A DNA stretch of 64,000 nt from Trichuris trichiura (Eukaryota; Nematoda; Enoplea; Trichinellida; Trichuridae), in the NCBI GenBank assembly GCA_037903355.1, contig JBAJFE010000005.1, positions 4,278,001 through 4,342,000 on the forward strand, given 5' to 3'. Positions 12,640 through 26,965 of this stretch are shown one piece after another (position 1 is the first letter of the stretch; every line of letters starts with the position of its first letter). Both the position numbers and the translations under genes were made by a program. Below the pieces are notes generated by a model, which was given only the letters and a program-made list of their open reading frames with translations, did not search any database and had not been told where the DNA came from.

Positions 12640-13666
12640 CAAGGGAGAAAGCCATGATCGAACTTTCAACCCTTTCGTCAAGTGGAGCTGCTGTTGAAAA
12701 AGCCAGCAACACCAATTTAGTTCCATTGAAAAGAAAGGACCAACGGCCAAACGAGTTGCGCACACAAGATCGCAGAAACACCAAAGGAATGAAAGTCAAT
12801 TTTACTGAGCCGTCAAGAATTTCCTCTTTGTAGAAATGAAAGACGAGGAGGAAGAGGAAAAGGCTGCTTTACTTCCTGCCTTCTAGTCAGCTAACTGACA
12901 ACTCTTCTTGGAAGGAAGTCACTTAAAAACGCTAATAGAATGCTTAGTATGTAGAGTATGTAAGATGAGTCATTACTCCAAGTCTAAATAAGACGCTTTT
13001 GCTAAGGGCAGAGAAGAAGGGAACGAAAGATAAGCGCCCTTTTGCCGAAGAATACAACAGAGTCCTTATTAGGACAGCAAATAATTGGTAACGATATTTC
13101 CAGCTGATCAGTCCAGATTGATTGATCGCCCCGGTGTTACTCTTTTTTCGTTTCTTAATGAAGCGCAGATTGGAGAAGGACGTTATGCGTGGCACTAATG
13201 GAATACCACTCTACCATCTGCAAAGTCAAACCGATTGCCTGACATAACGCATTGAGCAAAATGATTGAAGGCTGCCCCGACTGCTAGCACTGGACATACT
13301 TGCAGTTGTCCTAGCGAACCAGTCTTTACAACCGCAATAAAGTACTCAACAAATCATCCATATAATGTTGCGCACGTCGGCAGAGCTCACCTATTTAACT
13401 ACCACAGCAATAATTTCCCACGAAATGCGACCCGTAATTTAACGAGATTATACTGAGAAAGCTGAGGCAAACATAAATGGATAATATTTCGTCGCAAAGG
13501 ATATAAAGAGATAATATGGAAAGTTGGAACAACTCTGCGAAAACCTGCCTATCATTTTTGGCACCACGACGAGTTCATCCCGCGATGAACGCAACAAGGA
13601 GCACATTGTACATGATGTGCAAGTTCACCTAGAAAAACCAAAAGAAGACAACCAGAACAGCCCCTT
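8991..13666. other. gene-poor region
   Basis: About 4.7 kb between the BTG/Tob region and the 3' end of GMD. No ORF with a recognisable motif was found, and the longest open frames are about 110 codons and low in conservation cues. It contains a GA dinucleotide run, a CG run near 12180 and GAC/CGA trinucleotide patches near 9230 and 10915. I see no supported gene. Confidence 0.45.
12618..12639. repeat. (GA)n microsatellite
   Basis: Eleven near-perfect GA dinucleotides, read directly from the sequence. Confidence 0.9.
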
Positions 13667-16520
<2,854 letters not shown>

Positions 16521-18727
16521 CTGAAAGTAAACTGTTTGTCATGACGAAACTAACCGCCTACGACGGCTACGCGCCCCGAAGGGAAATTTCTTGCAGATTA
16601 GTTAAAAGCAAATCCGAGCGATAGACAGTCGCTTGCAACGATATGACTCAGAAAAACAAACATCTATGGCCTCTGCCAGCGTACAATGCAAATGCTTACT
16701 TAAAGCTCCAATGTAGAAAAAGAGTACGTCGCTGTTTAGACAAACAGCAATTAGCAAAAGCGAGAGGGTGACACAACCCTGCTTTTGGACAATCATTAAT
16801 CAAGAGTAAACACGGGTTCGGCATTTTCAATTTACGTTGTCGAGAAAACTTAATGACACAAAAGTACACTGCAAGGTTATGCCTATCTCTTCTCAGCTAC
16901 ACGGCCTTGTCCTGCTGAGGTGACTGACCTTGCTGGGATGGTAATGCTGAAATTGAAGGAAGTATGGAAAGGTATTGCTTTGGCATGTCCAAATTACCAG
17001 CGTTACTAACTCTGCGATTTGGGGCCCTTATTTAGTAAAGAAAAAGTTTTATAAACTTTTACTGGTGAACAACGCGCTTAAAACAAGTACTACTTGTAAG
17101 GGCATTGTTGAAAACCCTAAATGAGACTTATAAGGAGGCAGATGGTCTGGTAGCGGAGATTTCCCGCTATCTAACAGCGCGAATATGCTGAGCAATGAGA
17201 TGTTTCACATTTTGGTCGCAAAACAAGAAAAAGCTCTTTACACTAACCCGAATGATGCATAATTTGATTTTGAACAGCTTACGCAAATTTCTATTTGAAA
17301 ATTTTGAACGTAAGAGGCTGAAACAGCGGAAACGTTGGGCCCACTGCATTTTTGCGGAAGTAACAAAAGGAAAGGGTGCACAGAATGTTTACCGTAACCT
17401 AGCAAAGGCACGCGTCAACGGATCTGCTAACACTGAATTAATGCTACGTCTGGAAAAGCAAAATTTACATCAGTCGTCCGTTAGCTTCGTCCTGCAACGC
17501 AGCTTTTTCAGTTAAACGTAGAAATTTTTAATTTTGAAATCCAGTCCTACGTGATCCGTCACTCAACTGCGTACAGTAGGAGTGCGGCACGCTGGACAAG
17601 GGACCATGAATCGCCCGTGATTTCAAAATGAAATACATATCCCAATTTTCGACTTTATCAATTCAATTTTCAGATAACTCTACAAACCGGTACCTGAAAA
17701 TCAAAATGGAAAACTGCTTCCTAAAGGAGAAACGTTTTTACCAGTTGAAAAGCGAATGTTCAGCTATGCTTCCAGTATGCTCTGCCAGTGATGGTAAAAC
17801 AAACAGAGAATAAATTAGTAGAATTCAGTTCCTTCCGCGGCAAAGAAACAAATTAATATGTCAACCACTCTGCATCTATAGGCGATTTTAAGACAAAAAT
17901 AATCGACTTTCCGACATCGACACGCGTGCGTTTGAGTCTGTTAACGTAACGGCAAAGCAAGCTTCTTATCTAAATTATAATCTGATAACTGCTATCGGTT
18001 GTCTATCAACCTAAGCAACTACTAATCAAGAATTCAAGCTATTAACGGATACTGCGAGAAAATATACTGCTAATCTAATCGAATTAAAATACCGAAGATT
18101 ACAAAACAGACGACAAAGCGAATATAAGTGCAACGAAATTACAAATACCCTTATTTGTTAACACTATAAAATATGAGCTGGCCTAGTCGTGTCTCATAAA
18201 CACATAAAAATTAAGAGAGTGTAAACATTTACTTGCACTACCGCAATCCCGAAAGCTACGAAAGTATAAATGTTTAACAATACTGTAACAGACGGAATAA
18301 ACTGGACGTAAAACATTGTCACGAATGAGATCTTGATTATATAATATCGGAAAAGAGTTTCTATTCCCTCTCCCGCCTTTGCAAAACAATTGCCAACGGT
18401 CTGAGTGAGTGGATGAGTTCAAGAACTGGCATTGAGGAAAATTAAAAGCAAAAAAACCCTACAAAGTTTTTAACGTAGGAAAAGAGTGAGAAACAAAGCC
18501 GGCAAAAGAAATCGGCCTGCCGCTGAGAAAACAAGAGGCAGCGCGGTGCTCTAGCAACCAAACGCTTTCCAAGTCGGCAAGGATAAGATAAAAATGAAAA
18601 TCAAGATAGAAAAGGCAAACTTTACGGTTTAAATCAGAAACTTTAAAACGAAGTAGCGCGTGCCGACTGCTGGCAATTAGCCGCCATTTTTTCATTTGCA
18701 CAATAAACCGCGTGCAAGGTAGGGCTG
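16521..18727. other. intergenic region between GMD and the Lys-rich repeat gene
   Basis: About 2.2 kb between two divergently oriented genes, so it should contain both promoters. One ATG-started frame at 17195-17515 (+) encodes 106 Lys/Arg-rich residues with no recognisable motif and no splice context. I regard it as possible but unsupported. Nothing else was found. Confidence 0.4.
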
Positions 18728-21700
18728 ATGCCAGCGATTCTTCTTGTGCTTCTGTTGCTGCTTTTGCTGATAGCTTACCATCGGCAACAGTCAGCCGAAG
18801 GCAAAGAAGGCATACCGGTTGTCCAGGAACTTCTTGCTCATTTGGATCAAGCATGCGGTACAGACTTAGCTGGAAAACCGGAAGCAAAAGCATCAGCGGT
18901 AGAGGGCGAAAAGGAAACGAAAAATGTTGCTGCTGAAGGAGCGCAAGGAGAGCAGGCAAGCAAAGAGGTACCAGCTGCGGCGGGAGCCGAGGAAAAGAAA
19001 GCTGAAGCAGAGGACAAGGAAAAAACAAAAGCTGGACTAGAACAGAGCGCGGAAACGAAAAAGGGTTCCAAAAAAAAGAAGAAGAAGAAAAGTAAAAAAT
19101 CCAAAAGCAAAAAAGTTGAATCAGAAAGCAAAGGAGCTGCAGCTCCGACGGCTGAAGGTGCCGCGCCGGAAGTAGCCAAACCTTCGAAGAAAACTAAAAA
19201 GAAGAAAAAGAAAACGAAAAGTAAATCAAAAGGAGCTCCTTCTGCTGAAGAAGGAGCAAAACCAGCCGAAGGAGTAACCGCAGCGCCACCAGAAGGAGCC
19301 GCCGCTCCAACTCCAGCTGAACCACCAAAAGAGGGAGCCGAAAAACCGGCAACAGTTAGCAAAAAAGGAAAAAAGACAAAAAAGAAAAAGAAGAAGTCGA
19401 AGAAAGCTGTACCTACAGAAGGATCACCACCTGCGGAAGCAGCTCCAGCCGCTCCACCGGCTGAAGGCGCGCCACCCGCAGAAGGAGCACCCGCAGCGCC
19501 ACCTGCAGAAGGAGCTGCTCCAGCAGAACCACCAAAAGAAGGAGCTGAGGCTGCTGCTGCTGCTGCTAAACCGAGTAAAAAGACAAAAAAGAAGAAGAAG
19601 AAGAAATCTAAAAAGTCTACAAAAGAAAAACCTGCTGAACCAGCACCACCTGCGGAAGGAGCTGCACCACCGGCAGAAGGCGCAGCCCCAGCGCCACCAG
19701 CGGAGGGTGCACCAGCAGCTCCACCTGCAGAAGGAGCGGCTCCTGCTGAGCCGCCAAAAGAAGGAGCAGAAACTGCTGCTGCTAAACCAAGTAAAAAGAC
19801 AAAAAAGAAGAAAAAGAAGAAATCTAAAAAGTCTAAAAAGGAAAAGCCTGTTGAACCAGCACCACCTGCTGAAGGAGCTGCACCGCCAGCAGAGGGTGCT
19901 ACTCCAGCACCACCGGCGGAAGGTGCTGCTCCAGCGCCACCAGCAGAGGGTGCTGCCCCAGCGCCACCAGCAGAGGGCGCACCTGCAGAAGGGGCTGCTC
20001 CAGCTGAGCCGCCAAAGGAAGGAGCCGAAACTGCTGCTGCTAAGCCAAGTAAAAAAACGAAAAAGAAGAAAAAGAAGAAGTCTAAAAAGTCTAAAAAGGA
20101 AAAGCCTGCTGAGCCAGCACCAGCTGCGGAAGGAGCTGCACCGCCGGCAGAGGGCGCAGCCGCAGCGCCACCAGCAGAGGGAGCTCCAGCAGCTCCACCT
20201 GCCGAAGGAGCGGCTCCAGCTGAGCCGCCCAAAGAAGGAGCAGAAACTGCTGCTGCTAAACCAAGTAAGAAAACGAAAAAGAAGAAAAAGAAGAAATCTA
20301 AAAAGTCTAAAAAGGAAAAGCCTGCCGAAGCAGCACCACCTGCGGAAGGAGCGGCACCGCCGGCAGAGGGCGCCGCTGCAGCGCCACCAGCGGAAGGAGC
20401 ACCCGCAGCTGCACCTGCCGAAGGAGCGGCTCCAGCTGAGCCGCCAAAAGAAGGAGCAGAAACTGCTGCTGCTAAACCAAGTAAGAAAACGAAAAAGAAG
20501 AAAAAGAAGAAGTCTAAAAAGTCTAAAAAGGAAAAGCCTGCTGAGGCAGCACCAGCTGCGGAAGGAGCTGCACCGCCGGCAGAGGGCGCAGCCCCAGCGC
20601 CACCAGCAGAAGGTGCACCACCAGCTGCACCTGCTGAAGGAGCGGCTCCAGCTGAGCCGCCAAAGGAAGGAGCAGAAACTGCTGCTGCTAAACCAAGTAA
20701 GAAAACGAAAAAGAAGAAAAAGAAGAAGTCTAAAAAGTCTAAAAAGGAAAAGCCTGTTGAACCAGCACCACCTGCGGAAGGAGCTGCACCGCCGGCAGAG
20801 GGCGCAGTGGCAGCGCCACCAGCAGAAGGTGCACCAGCAGCTCCACCTGCAGAAGGAGCGGCTCCTGCTGAGCCGCCAAAGGAAGGAGCAGAAACTGCTG
20901 CTGCTAAACCAAGTAAGAAAACGAAAAAGAAGAAAAAGAAGAAGTCTAAAAAGTCTAAAAAGGAAACGCCTGCTGAAGCAGCACCACCCGCGGAAGGAGC
21001 GGCACCGCCGGCAGAAGGTGCAGCCGCAGCGCCACCAGCGGAAGGAGCACCAGCACCGCCAGCCGCTGAATCTCCTGCCCCTGGACAAGAAGCAGAATTA
21101 CCAATGAAAACTCCTCCACCGGACACGGCACTAACGGAAGGAGCAGCTACGCTATCAAAGAGCAAAAAGAAGAGTAAAAAGAAGAAGAAATCGGAAAAAG
21201 TTGCTGCTGCAGCGGGTGAGGCACCGGCAGGACAAGAAACGGCAAAATCAACTAAGAAAACGAAAAAGACTAAGAAGAAAAAGAAGTCAAAGAAAAGTAA
21301 AATTGCTGAGGCAGCACCAGCCGCAGAAGGAGCTGCACCGCCAGCAGAAGGCGCACCCGCCGCACCACCTGCCGAGGGCGCACCGGCAGAAGGAGCGGCT
21401 CCGGCTGAGCCACCAAAGGAAGGAGCCGAAACTGCTGCTGCCAAGCCAAGCAAAAAAACCAAAAAGAAGAAAAAGAAGAAGTCGAAGAAAAGCAAGGTTG
21501 CTGAGGCAGCACCAGCTGCTGAAGGAGCGGCCCCGCCGGCAGAGGGCGCACCTGCAGCGCCACCTGCAGAAGGAGCGGCTCCAGCTGAACCTCCTAAAGA
21601 AGGAGCCGAAACAGCCGCGGCTAAACCAAGTAAAAAGACAAAAAAGAAGAAAAAGAAGAAATCTAAAAAGTCTAAAAAGGAAACGCCTGCGGAAGCGGCA

Positions 21701-22798
21701 CCACCTGCGGAAGGGGCAGCCCCGCCAGCAGAGGGAGCAGCCGCTGCACCACCCGCGGAGGGCGCACCAGCAGAAGGTGCGCCAGCAGCTCCACCTGCAG
21801 AAGGAGCAGCACCTGCTGAGCCACCAAAAGAAGGAGCCCCAAGTGCCGCTAAGTCAAGCAAAAAGACAAAAAAGAAGAAAAAGAAGAAATCGAAGAAAGC
21901 TAAACCTTCCGAGACAGTGGCACCCGGCGAAGGAGCCCCTGCGCCAGCAGAAAGTGCCCTCCCCGCTCCAACAGCAGAAGGTGCACCCTCTGCTCCACCT
22001 GCGGAAGGAGCTGCTCCAGCTGAGCCACCAAAAGAAGGAGCCGAAACTGCTGCTGCTGCTAAGCCAAGTAAGAAAACGAAAAAGAAGAAAAAGAAGAAGT
22101 CCAAGAAAAGCAAAGTTGCCGAGGCAGCACCACCTGCTGAAGGAGCAGCTCCACCGGCAGAGGGCGCACCTGCCGCAGAGGGAGCACCTTCAGCGCCACC
22201 TGCAGAAGGAGCAGCGCCTGCTGAACCACCAAAAGAAGGAGCCGAAGCTGCTAAGCCAAGTAAAAAGACGAAGAAGAAGAAAAAGAAGAAGTCCAAGAAA
22301 GGTAAACCTTCCGAAGCAGTACCAGCTGCAGAAGGAGCAGCTCCGCCGGCAGAGGGCGCACCTGCGGCAGAGGGAGCACCTGCAGCGCCACCTGCAGAAG
22401 GGGCGGCTCCTGCTGAGCCACCAAAAGAAGGAGCGGAAGGTGCAGCTGCACCAAGTAAAAAGACAAAAAAGAAGAAAAAGAAGAAAAGCAAAAAGAGTAA
22501 GAAGACCGCGGCGGTTGAAGGTGCAGCGCCTGCTGAAGGAGCTCCTGCTGCACCGGCAGAAGGGGGCGCTGCTGCCCCTCCAGCGGAAGGTGAACCACCG
22601 AAAGAGGGAGAGGCAGGTGCTGCTAGTGCCAAAAAAACGAAGAAGAAGAAGAAAACTAAAAAGAAGTCAAAGAAAGCTCCCTTAGCTGAAGTTGCCGGAG
22701 ATGATCCCACTGGTGAGAAGAAGGCGGTGGCGGCAGATGGGCCACCATCGCCTGCTGTGCCAACCAAAAAGAAAGGCAAAGCTAAGAGAAATAAGTAA
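18728..22798 (+). CDS. Lys-block / Ala-Pro-Glu repeat protein with hydrophobic N-terminus
   Basis: A single open frame of 1,356 residues. Residues 3-15 are almost all Leu/Ile/Val/Ala, followed by a short basic stretch, giving a signal-anchor or signal-peptide look. After about 100 mixed residues, the protein alternates some 19 very basic blocks (core KKTKKKKKKKSKK) with spacers built of PAEGA/PPAEG units that usually end in AEPPKEGAE. The typical period is 65-85 residues. No globular domain is visible and it is expected to be wholly disordered. The layout (N-terminal membrane segment, then long Lys-rich repeats) recalls the ribosome-binding protein p180/RRBP1 and triadin-like proteins, but I see no true homology and assign no function. 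The ATG at 18728 is the first that includes the hydrophobic segment. The frame ends in a Lys-rich tail (KKKGKAKRNK). An AATAAA lies at 23108. Frames on the other strand are also open across the region because the repeats lack stops. Confidence 0.75.
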   Translation: MPAILLVLLLLLLLIAYHRQQSAEGKEGIPVVQELLAHLDQACGTDLAGKPEAKASAVEGEKETKNVAAEGAQGEQASKEVPAAAGAEEKKAEAEDKEKTKAGLEQSAETKKGSKKKKKKKSKKSKSKKVESESKGAAAPTAEGAAPEVAKPSKKTKKKKKKTKSKSKGAPSAEEGAKPAEGVTAAPPEGAAAPTPAEPPKEGAEKPATVSKKGKKTKKKKKKSKKAVPTEGSPPAEAAPAAPPAEGAPPAEGAPAAPPAEGAAPAEPPKEGAEAAAAAAKPSKKTKKKKKKKSKKSTKEKPAEPAPPAEGAAPPAEGAAPAPPAEGAPAAPPAEGAAPAEPPKEGAETAAAKPSKKTKKKKKKKSKKSKKEKPVEPAPPAEGAAPPAEGATPAPPAEGAAPAPPAEGAAPAPPAEGAPAEGAAPAEPPKEGAETAAAKPSKKTKKKKKKKSKKSKKEKPAEPAPAAEGAAPPAEGAAAAPPAEGAPAAPPAEGAAPAEPPKEGAETAAAKPSKKTKKKKKKKSKKSKKEKPAEAAPPAEGAAPPAEGAAAAPPAEGAPAAAPAEGAAPAEPPKEGAETAAAKPSKKTKKKKKKKSKKSKKEKPAEAAPAAEGAAPPAEGAAPAPPAEGAPPAAPAEGAAPAEPPKEGAETAAAKPSKKTKKKKKKKSKKSKKEKPVEPAPPAEGAAPPAEGAVAAPPAEGAPAAPPAEGAAPAEPPKEGAETAAAKPSKKTKKKKKKKSKKSKKETPAEAAPPAEGAAPPAEGAAAAPPAEGAPAPPAAESPAPGQEAELPMKTPPPDTALTEGAATLSKSKKKSKKKKKSEKVAAAAGEAPAGQETAKSTKKTKKTKKKKKSKKSKIAEAAPAAEGAAPPAEGAPAAPPAEGAPAEGAAPAEPPKEGAETAAAKPSKKTKKKKKKKSKKSKVAEAAPAAEGAAPPAEGAPAAPPAEGAAPAEPPKEGAETAAAKPSKKTKKKKKKKSKKSKKETPAEAAPPAEGAAPPAEGAAAAPPAEGAPAEGAPAAPPAEGAAPAEPPKEGAPSAAKSSKKTKKKKKKKSKKAKPSETVAPGEGAPAPAESALPAPTAEGAPSAPPAEGAAPAEPPKEGAETAAAAKPSKKTKKKKKKKSKKSKVAEAAPPAEGAAPPAEGAPAAEGAPSAPPAEGAAPAEPPKEGAEAAKPSKKTKKKKKKKSKKGKPSEAVPAAEGAAPPAEGAPAAEGAPAAPPAEGAAPAEPPKEGAEGAAAPSKKTKKKKKKKSKKSKKTAAVEGAAPAEGAPAAPAEGGAAAPPAEGEPPKEGEAGAASAKKTKKKKKTKKKSKKAPLAEVAGDDPTGEKKAVAADGPPSPAVPTKKKGKAKRNK
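19540..22540 (+). repeat. coding tandem repeat array (period roughly 190-260 bp)
   Basis: Successive units share long near-identical stretches, for example AAA-AAG runs coding the Lys block, then tctaaaaagtctaaaaag, then GCx/CCx/GAA spacer codons. Units differ by gain or loss of PAEGA modules (extra modules near 19900-19990 and 21720-21790), as expected of unequal exchange or slippage. A short non-conforming segment at about 21060-21290 splits the array in two. Confidence 0.85.
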
Positions 22799-23861
22799 TC
22801 ACTTAAGAAGGCCAAACTTGGAGCTAATAGTTTTGCCGACTTCGAGTCATCAACGCACGAACACTTATTTTGAACTGTCCCAATACTCCATCAGAATTTT
22901 AGCCTATATGAATGAAGCTGAGGACAATTCATTGACCGAAAAGTGGAAAGCTTCGAATTGTTGCACTAACTTATTTTTTTTATTCCATGTTCGTCTATTA
23001 GCGCATGAAATTGACGAAAATCTTACACGGGTAACGATGCTTCAAAGCAGATGAGCGTCAACTCGCTTCGCAGCATTTGCGAAACCATTACTGTATAGCT
23101 CTTCCCTAATAAAGGACGCATTCGTTGCGAAATGGCAAACGAAGCATTATACATTTAGTTACGCAATGGGTGATAGATTTCGTAAAGCTAAACATCGACT
23201 AAAGTCGTTGCGGACAGACCTATTAATAAGCCAAAAAACATTTGAATAAAAAATTTTCAGGCTACATTTTACATTGGTACGCCAATTAAAATAAGTTCGT
23301 ACAAACATAGCTAAAACTAAAGCGAAACTGACACGGACAAAAATGGAACTCACCATTTTGCCTTTAAAGCAGTGGCTGACCAACAAGCGGTGAACCGTTC
23401 CGGCAGAGACTTGACGAACTAAAAGCGAACAGTATTCGTTCAATCGGGATTGTATCTAACTGAAATAATAATGGCCAACAAATGGTGAACACACTGGAAA
23501 ACCGTTAGATGAAACGGGTAATTTAATCTTTTCTCGTTTCGCAAAATAACGGACCATTTTTACGTAAGACAGTCATCGATCTGTGCAACGATACGCGGTC
23601 ATTACGAATTTCATCACCATCGTTGGGACGACGAACAAAATGTAACGGAAATGTAGTTCACAACACCAACTCGCGTAATAACGATAATAATCAAAGCTAC
23701 GTTGCTACCGCATACGGCTATGCAGGATTTTGCGTACAATCGCGCAACGCACATCTCCTAATCTCCAAGAGCAACCGTATGCGGGATCTACGGACACCGG
23801 ATGATTTTACTTAGGTTCTTAATGACTCTGGAATAATCATTCGAATTTCCAAAGATTCGAT
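22799..23861. other. intergenic region, 3' UTR of the repeat gene and convergent V-ATPase C 3' end
   Basis: About 1.1 kb between two tail-to-tail genes. It contains a poly(A) signal for the repeat gene. No supported gene was found. Confidence 0.45.
23108..23113 (+). terminator. candidate poly(A) signal of the repeat-protein gene
   Basis: AATAAA about 310 bases after the stop codon at 22798. It is the first canonical hexamer on this strand. Confidence 0.5.
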
Positions 23862-26525
23862 TCAATGACTTTTGACGCTCGATTCGGTGAGGTCGGTATT
23901 GATTTTCAGGAAGACATAAGGATAGTACTCCTGCTGACCAAAACTTAAAAGTTTACTCACATCTTCCGTCATCTAGTAGCATATTACATTGCAATTATGC
24001 GCAAGCTAATTTTAAAACTAACTTCAAAATTTCCAGTTCCCATATTGCCAACGTCCAAATAAGCGTACAGCTGATTGAGCAAGTCTTTTAAACGCTTAGT
24101 GACAGCTCTCTTGTTTGGCTGCAAAAGTGCCGCTTGAAAATTCACCGGCAAACCGTACCTACAACTTCCAATTTTAGCACGTACATTATTTTGACTGTGA
24201 GCTACGAACCTGAGCACGGATTCGACAAAAACTCGAAGTGCTTTGACGTGAATCCAAGCGGAAAACATTTCGCTGAAATTGATCTTAAGCCATCGTACCA
24301 ATGGACCAAATTGTTTGTTTTTCTCGGCAGCTAGACGATTTCGTTCATTCTTACCCTGAGCAAGTAGATGCTCATCGTAAACAAAATCCCGAACGATGAA
24401 CCTAAGCATCTTAATTGCGCATTTCTATGATGCATTACCTAAGCATACTTATTTTCGCGACAGTGCGTACGGTACTCGTCCACAACCTTTCTAAAAAGCG
24501 TTACGGAATACAAGCCGTTATCATTATCTTCGTAAAGCAGCCTGTAAATAAAATGTATTGAAAAAATGCAAAGAAGCAAATAGCTAATTATTGAAAATTA
24601 TTAATTAAAAATTATTTAAATTATTTAAAAATTATTATTAGTATTATTATTATTGAAAAAAACTAAAATTATTGAAACATATAAAATTGATAACAGCCAA
24701 CACCTGGAAGAGCGCGGAACGACCATGTTGGCCAACGATTCGTACTTCACAGCCCAATCTTTGTACAAAGCTCTAAAGGAAGAAAAATTTTTGAAGGATA
24801 AAAAGCGCGTCTTCGGAATTTACCGTGGAACCACGACCAAAACAGTAATCAAATATTCGGAGTCTAGAATAAAGTCACTTTTCTTCACTATCTCCGACAG
24901 ATCTTTCGTCAGCAGACTTCCACTAACAAAGGCGAAAACTGTTTAGCATGACAGAACAGATTGCTTGGAAATTACTCACGTCGCTTTGCGCTCCAAAGCG
25001 GAAAGCGAATTTTTCAGGGCATTATACGAGGTAGTCTTGGACTTTAGATCGGCGTCAATCTGCGTCACTTGCTGCAAGAAGTTAAAATGAGCAAAAACTA
25101 GCCGGCATGAAATAAATATAGCAAATTGCCTTGCTTATAATTTCGGTTATGTTACGAAGCGCTTGCTTAACCGGATACTTTGCAGTGTCCCACTGGAATT
25201 TGGTCACGTAGTGCGCAATATCTTCTACGGTTGGAAAAGTCGTTAAAATTTGCATATCAACCACCAGACGGCGACGCTTACTTCCTTGCACTTGCAAATT
25301 TTCGTACAGCTTATCGCGCTGGTCTTCAAGAATTTCCGAAAAGTACTGAACCAGCTTGCGCGTGACGCTAAATGGGAACAAAAGAAAAATCAGTCTTTTC
25401 ACAAAACAAGCAGAACTTTTCGTCAGCATTAAAATTACGAACGCGTTACAGCGTGTCCAACACTAATGCATAATAAAGACATGTTAAATCAAAAAACCGC
25501 CGCAGTAAACAGTATGCAGGAGCAAAACTACAGTACGCATAATCGAAATTGTCCAGCTCTTGCTTCAAAACAAATTTAAAGATAAAAAAAACGCCTACGG
25601 TGAAAAAAAATATCTACGCATTCTTTCTGAGCGAAAAATTGGAGACCAATTGCCACACAACGTCTACACGTCGGGTGAGCAATGTTTGTAGCGTAAAAGC
25701 TAACTTCTCCAACCAAAAGACAAGCAATAAAAAAAGACTAGGCATGCGTAGATATAACAGCAATGAAAATGATCACTGTTAAAGAACAGTCCTTCCAAAT
25801 TATAATTTAGGAGATCAAAAAATTCGAAGTGCCCTTAAGCCGTAACTGAGCTCAATGTTGGTTTCGGCGACCTTTTTCGGGAAAAATGCCATTTAATTAT
25901 TTGCTGCTTCTATAATTATGCAGAAGTACAAAAACGAACACATTACAACCACATTATTTTTTCGTTGGAAAGGCATTTATTGAACTGTATATCTTTCGTC
26001 GGAGGCTTTGCTAGCGGCTTCTCATGTTTTTCCTTTGCGAAAAATGTAACAGCTCACAGACGACCCCGTACGAGTAGAGCCGTTGTTCAATTTACAAAAC
26101 AAGCCAACTTGGCAATAACAAGTTTGAAATTTAGGAGACGAGCATTCATGCATGGCGCGAAGCGACGCGAACATAACTTTGGATATTTTTAAAAATTCCA
26201 AAATCTCGCCCAGTCGACAAATAGCAAAGACAAACTCGAAATGAGAAGGCTGCAGGCTGAAAAAGCATTTCAAGCTTACCTTTCGGCATAGTTGTCTAAT
26301 TTGGCCAGATCGTCGGAAAGGCCGACCAATTGATCCAAGGTGCCAACCTGAGACGAAAAATCGTAAACAACAAAATTAAACAAATACGCGCCTGGTAACC
26401 TTCAGGTCCGGAATGGAAAACTTGTGATTTACCGACAAATCGGACGTTGTTGAGTTCAGACGGTCCCACGTCTCCTGACAGGTTTTTTCGCCGGGCGCCG
26501 AAATTAGCCAGTATTCTCCGTTCAT
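23862..26525 (-). CDS. vha-11: V-type proton ATPase subunit C, 11 exons
   Basis: A stalk subunit that links the V1 and V0 sectors of the vacuolar proton pump and controls their reversible assembly. Exons (minus): 26400-26525, 26280-26347, 25282-25367, 25130-25224, 24980-25071, 24824-24922, 24704-24772, 24449-24541, 24210-24401, 24023-24158, 23862-23972. They join in phase to 388 residues, against about 384 for the family. Seen: [20 protein letters not shown] at the N-terminus, [81 protein letters not shown], and [11 protein letters not shown] near the end. The FSAW variant and the last exon resemble C. elegans VHA-11. The donor at 25129 is GC rather than GT, and phase requires it. Two introns (25225-25281 and 24159-24209) are multiples of three without stops, so a reader could mistake them for coding sequence. 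Confidence 0.95.
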
Positions 26526-26965
26526 TAGCCCGGAAAACTACACCAACAGTTTTCCTAGCTGCTTTGCAACAAGTGGCAATGCAAAATAGGCGTATGCCCA
26601 ACTTTGGGGAAAAAATAAACTATCCTACAGTAAGCTGACAACAGATACGCAGGTTACAATTGCTCGTGAATCAATTTTTCTTTGTGGATTCGCAACTTCT
26701 GCCTTCAAATTTAAGCAAAAACCAACTAAATTGTTTCCAAACGTTCCACCAACATAACATCTTGGTGCAATGACTATTCCGCGCGAGATATACTTGCGAG
26801 CAATAGTTTAGAAATTGTGCGCATATACGTTTCGTAGCTGAAGAAACTGATTTCAGTCCGCTTGCGTTAAATTACACGAAAGTAGTTTGATAACGCTGCT
26901 ATACAGACGCTAGTATAATCTCTTGTAAGTAGAGCATTTTGCTATAGAAACAGTTGGCGTTAGGA

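Noticed and set aside
17195..17515. 106-codon Lys/Arg-rich ORF
   Set aside because: ATG-started but no motif, neighbour context or splice signals. Kept only as a remark.
19707..22685. Two + strand ORFs of 466 and 494 codons in another frame of the array
   Set aside because: They are shadows made by the same repeats and rich in Arg/Gln/Leu. No independent feature.
18847..22815. 1,322-codon minus-strand ORF over the repeat array
   Set aside because: It is a mirror of the + strand repeats (Phe runs opposite Lys runs) with no start context or domain. The + frame has the hydrophobic N-terminus and a consistent charge pattern.
24653..24946. 97-codon + strand ORF opposite V-ATPase C
   Set aside because: Antisense of confirmed exons and introns, without its own motif.
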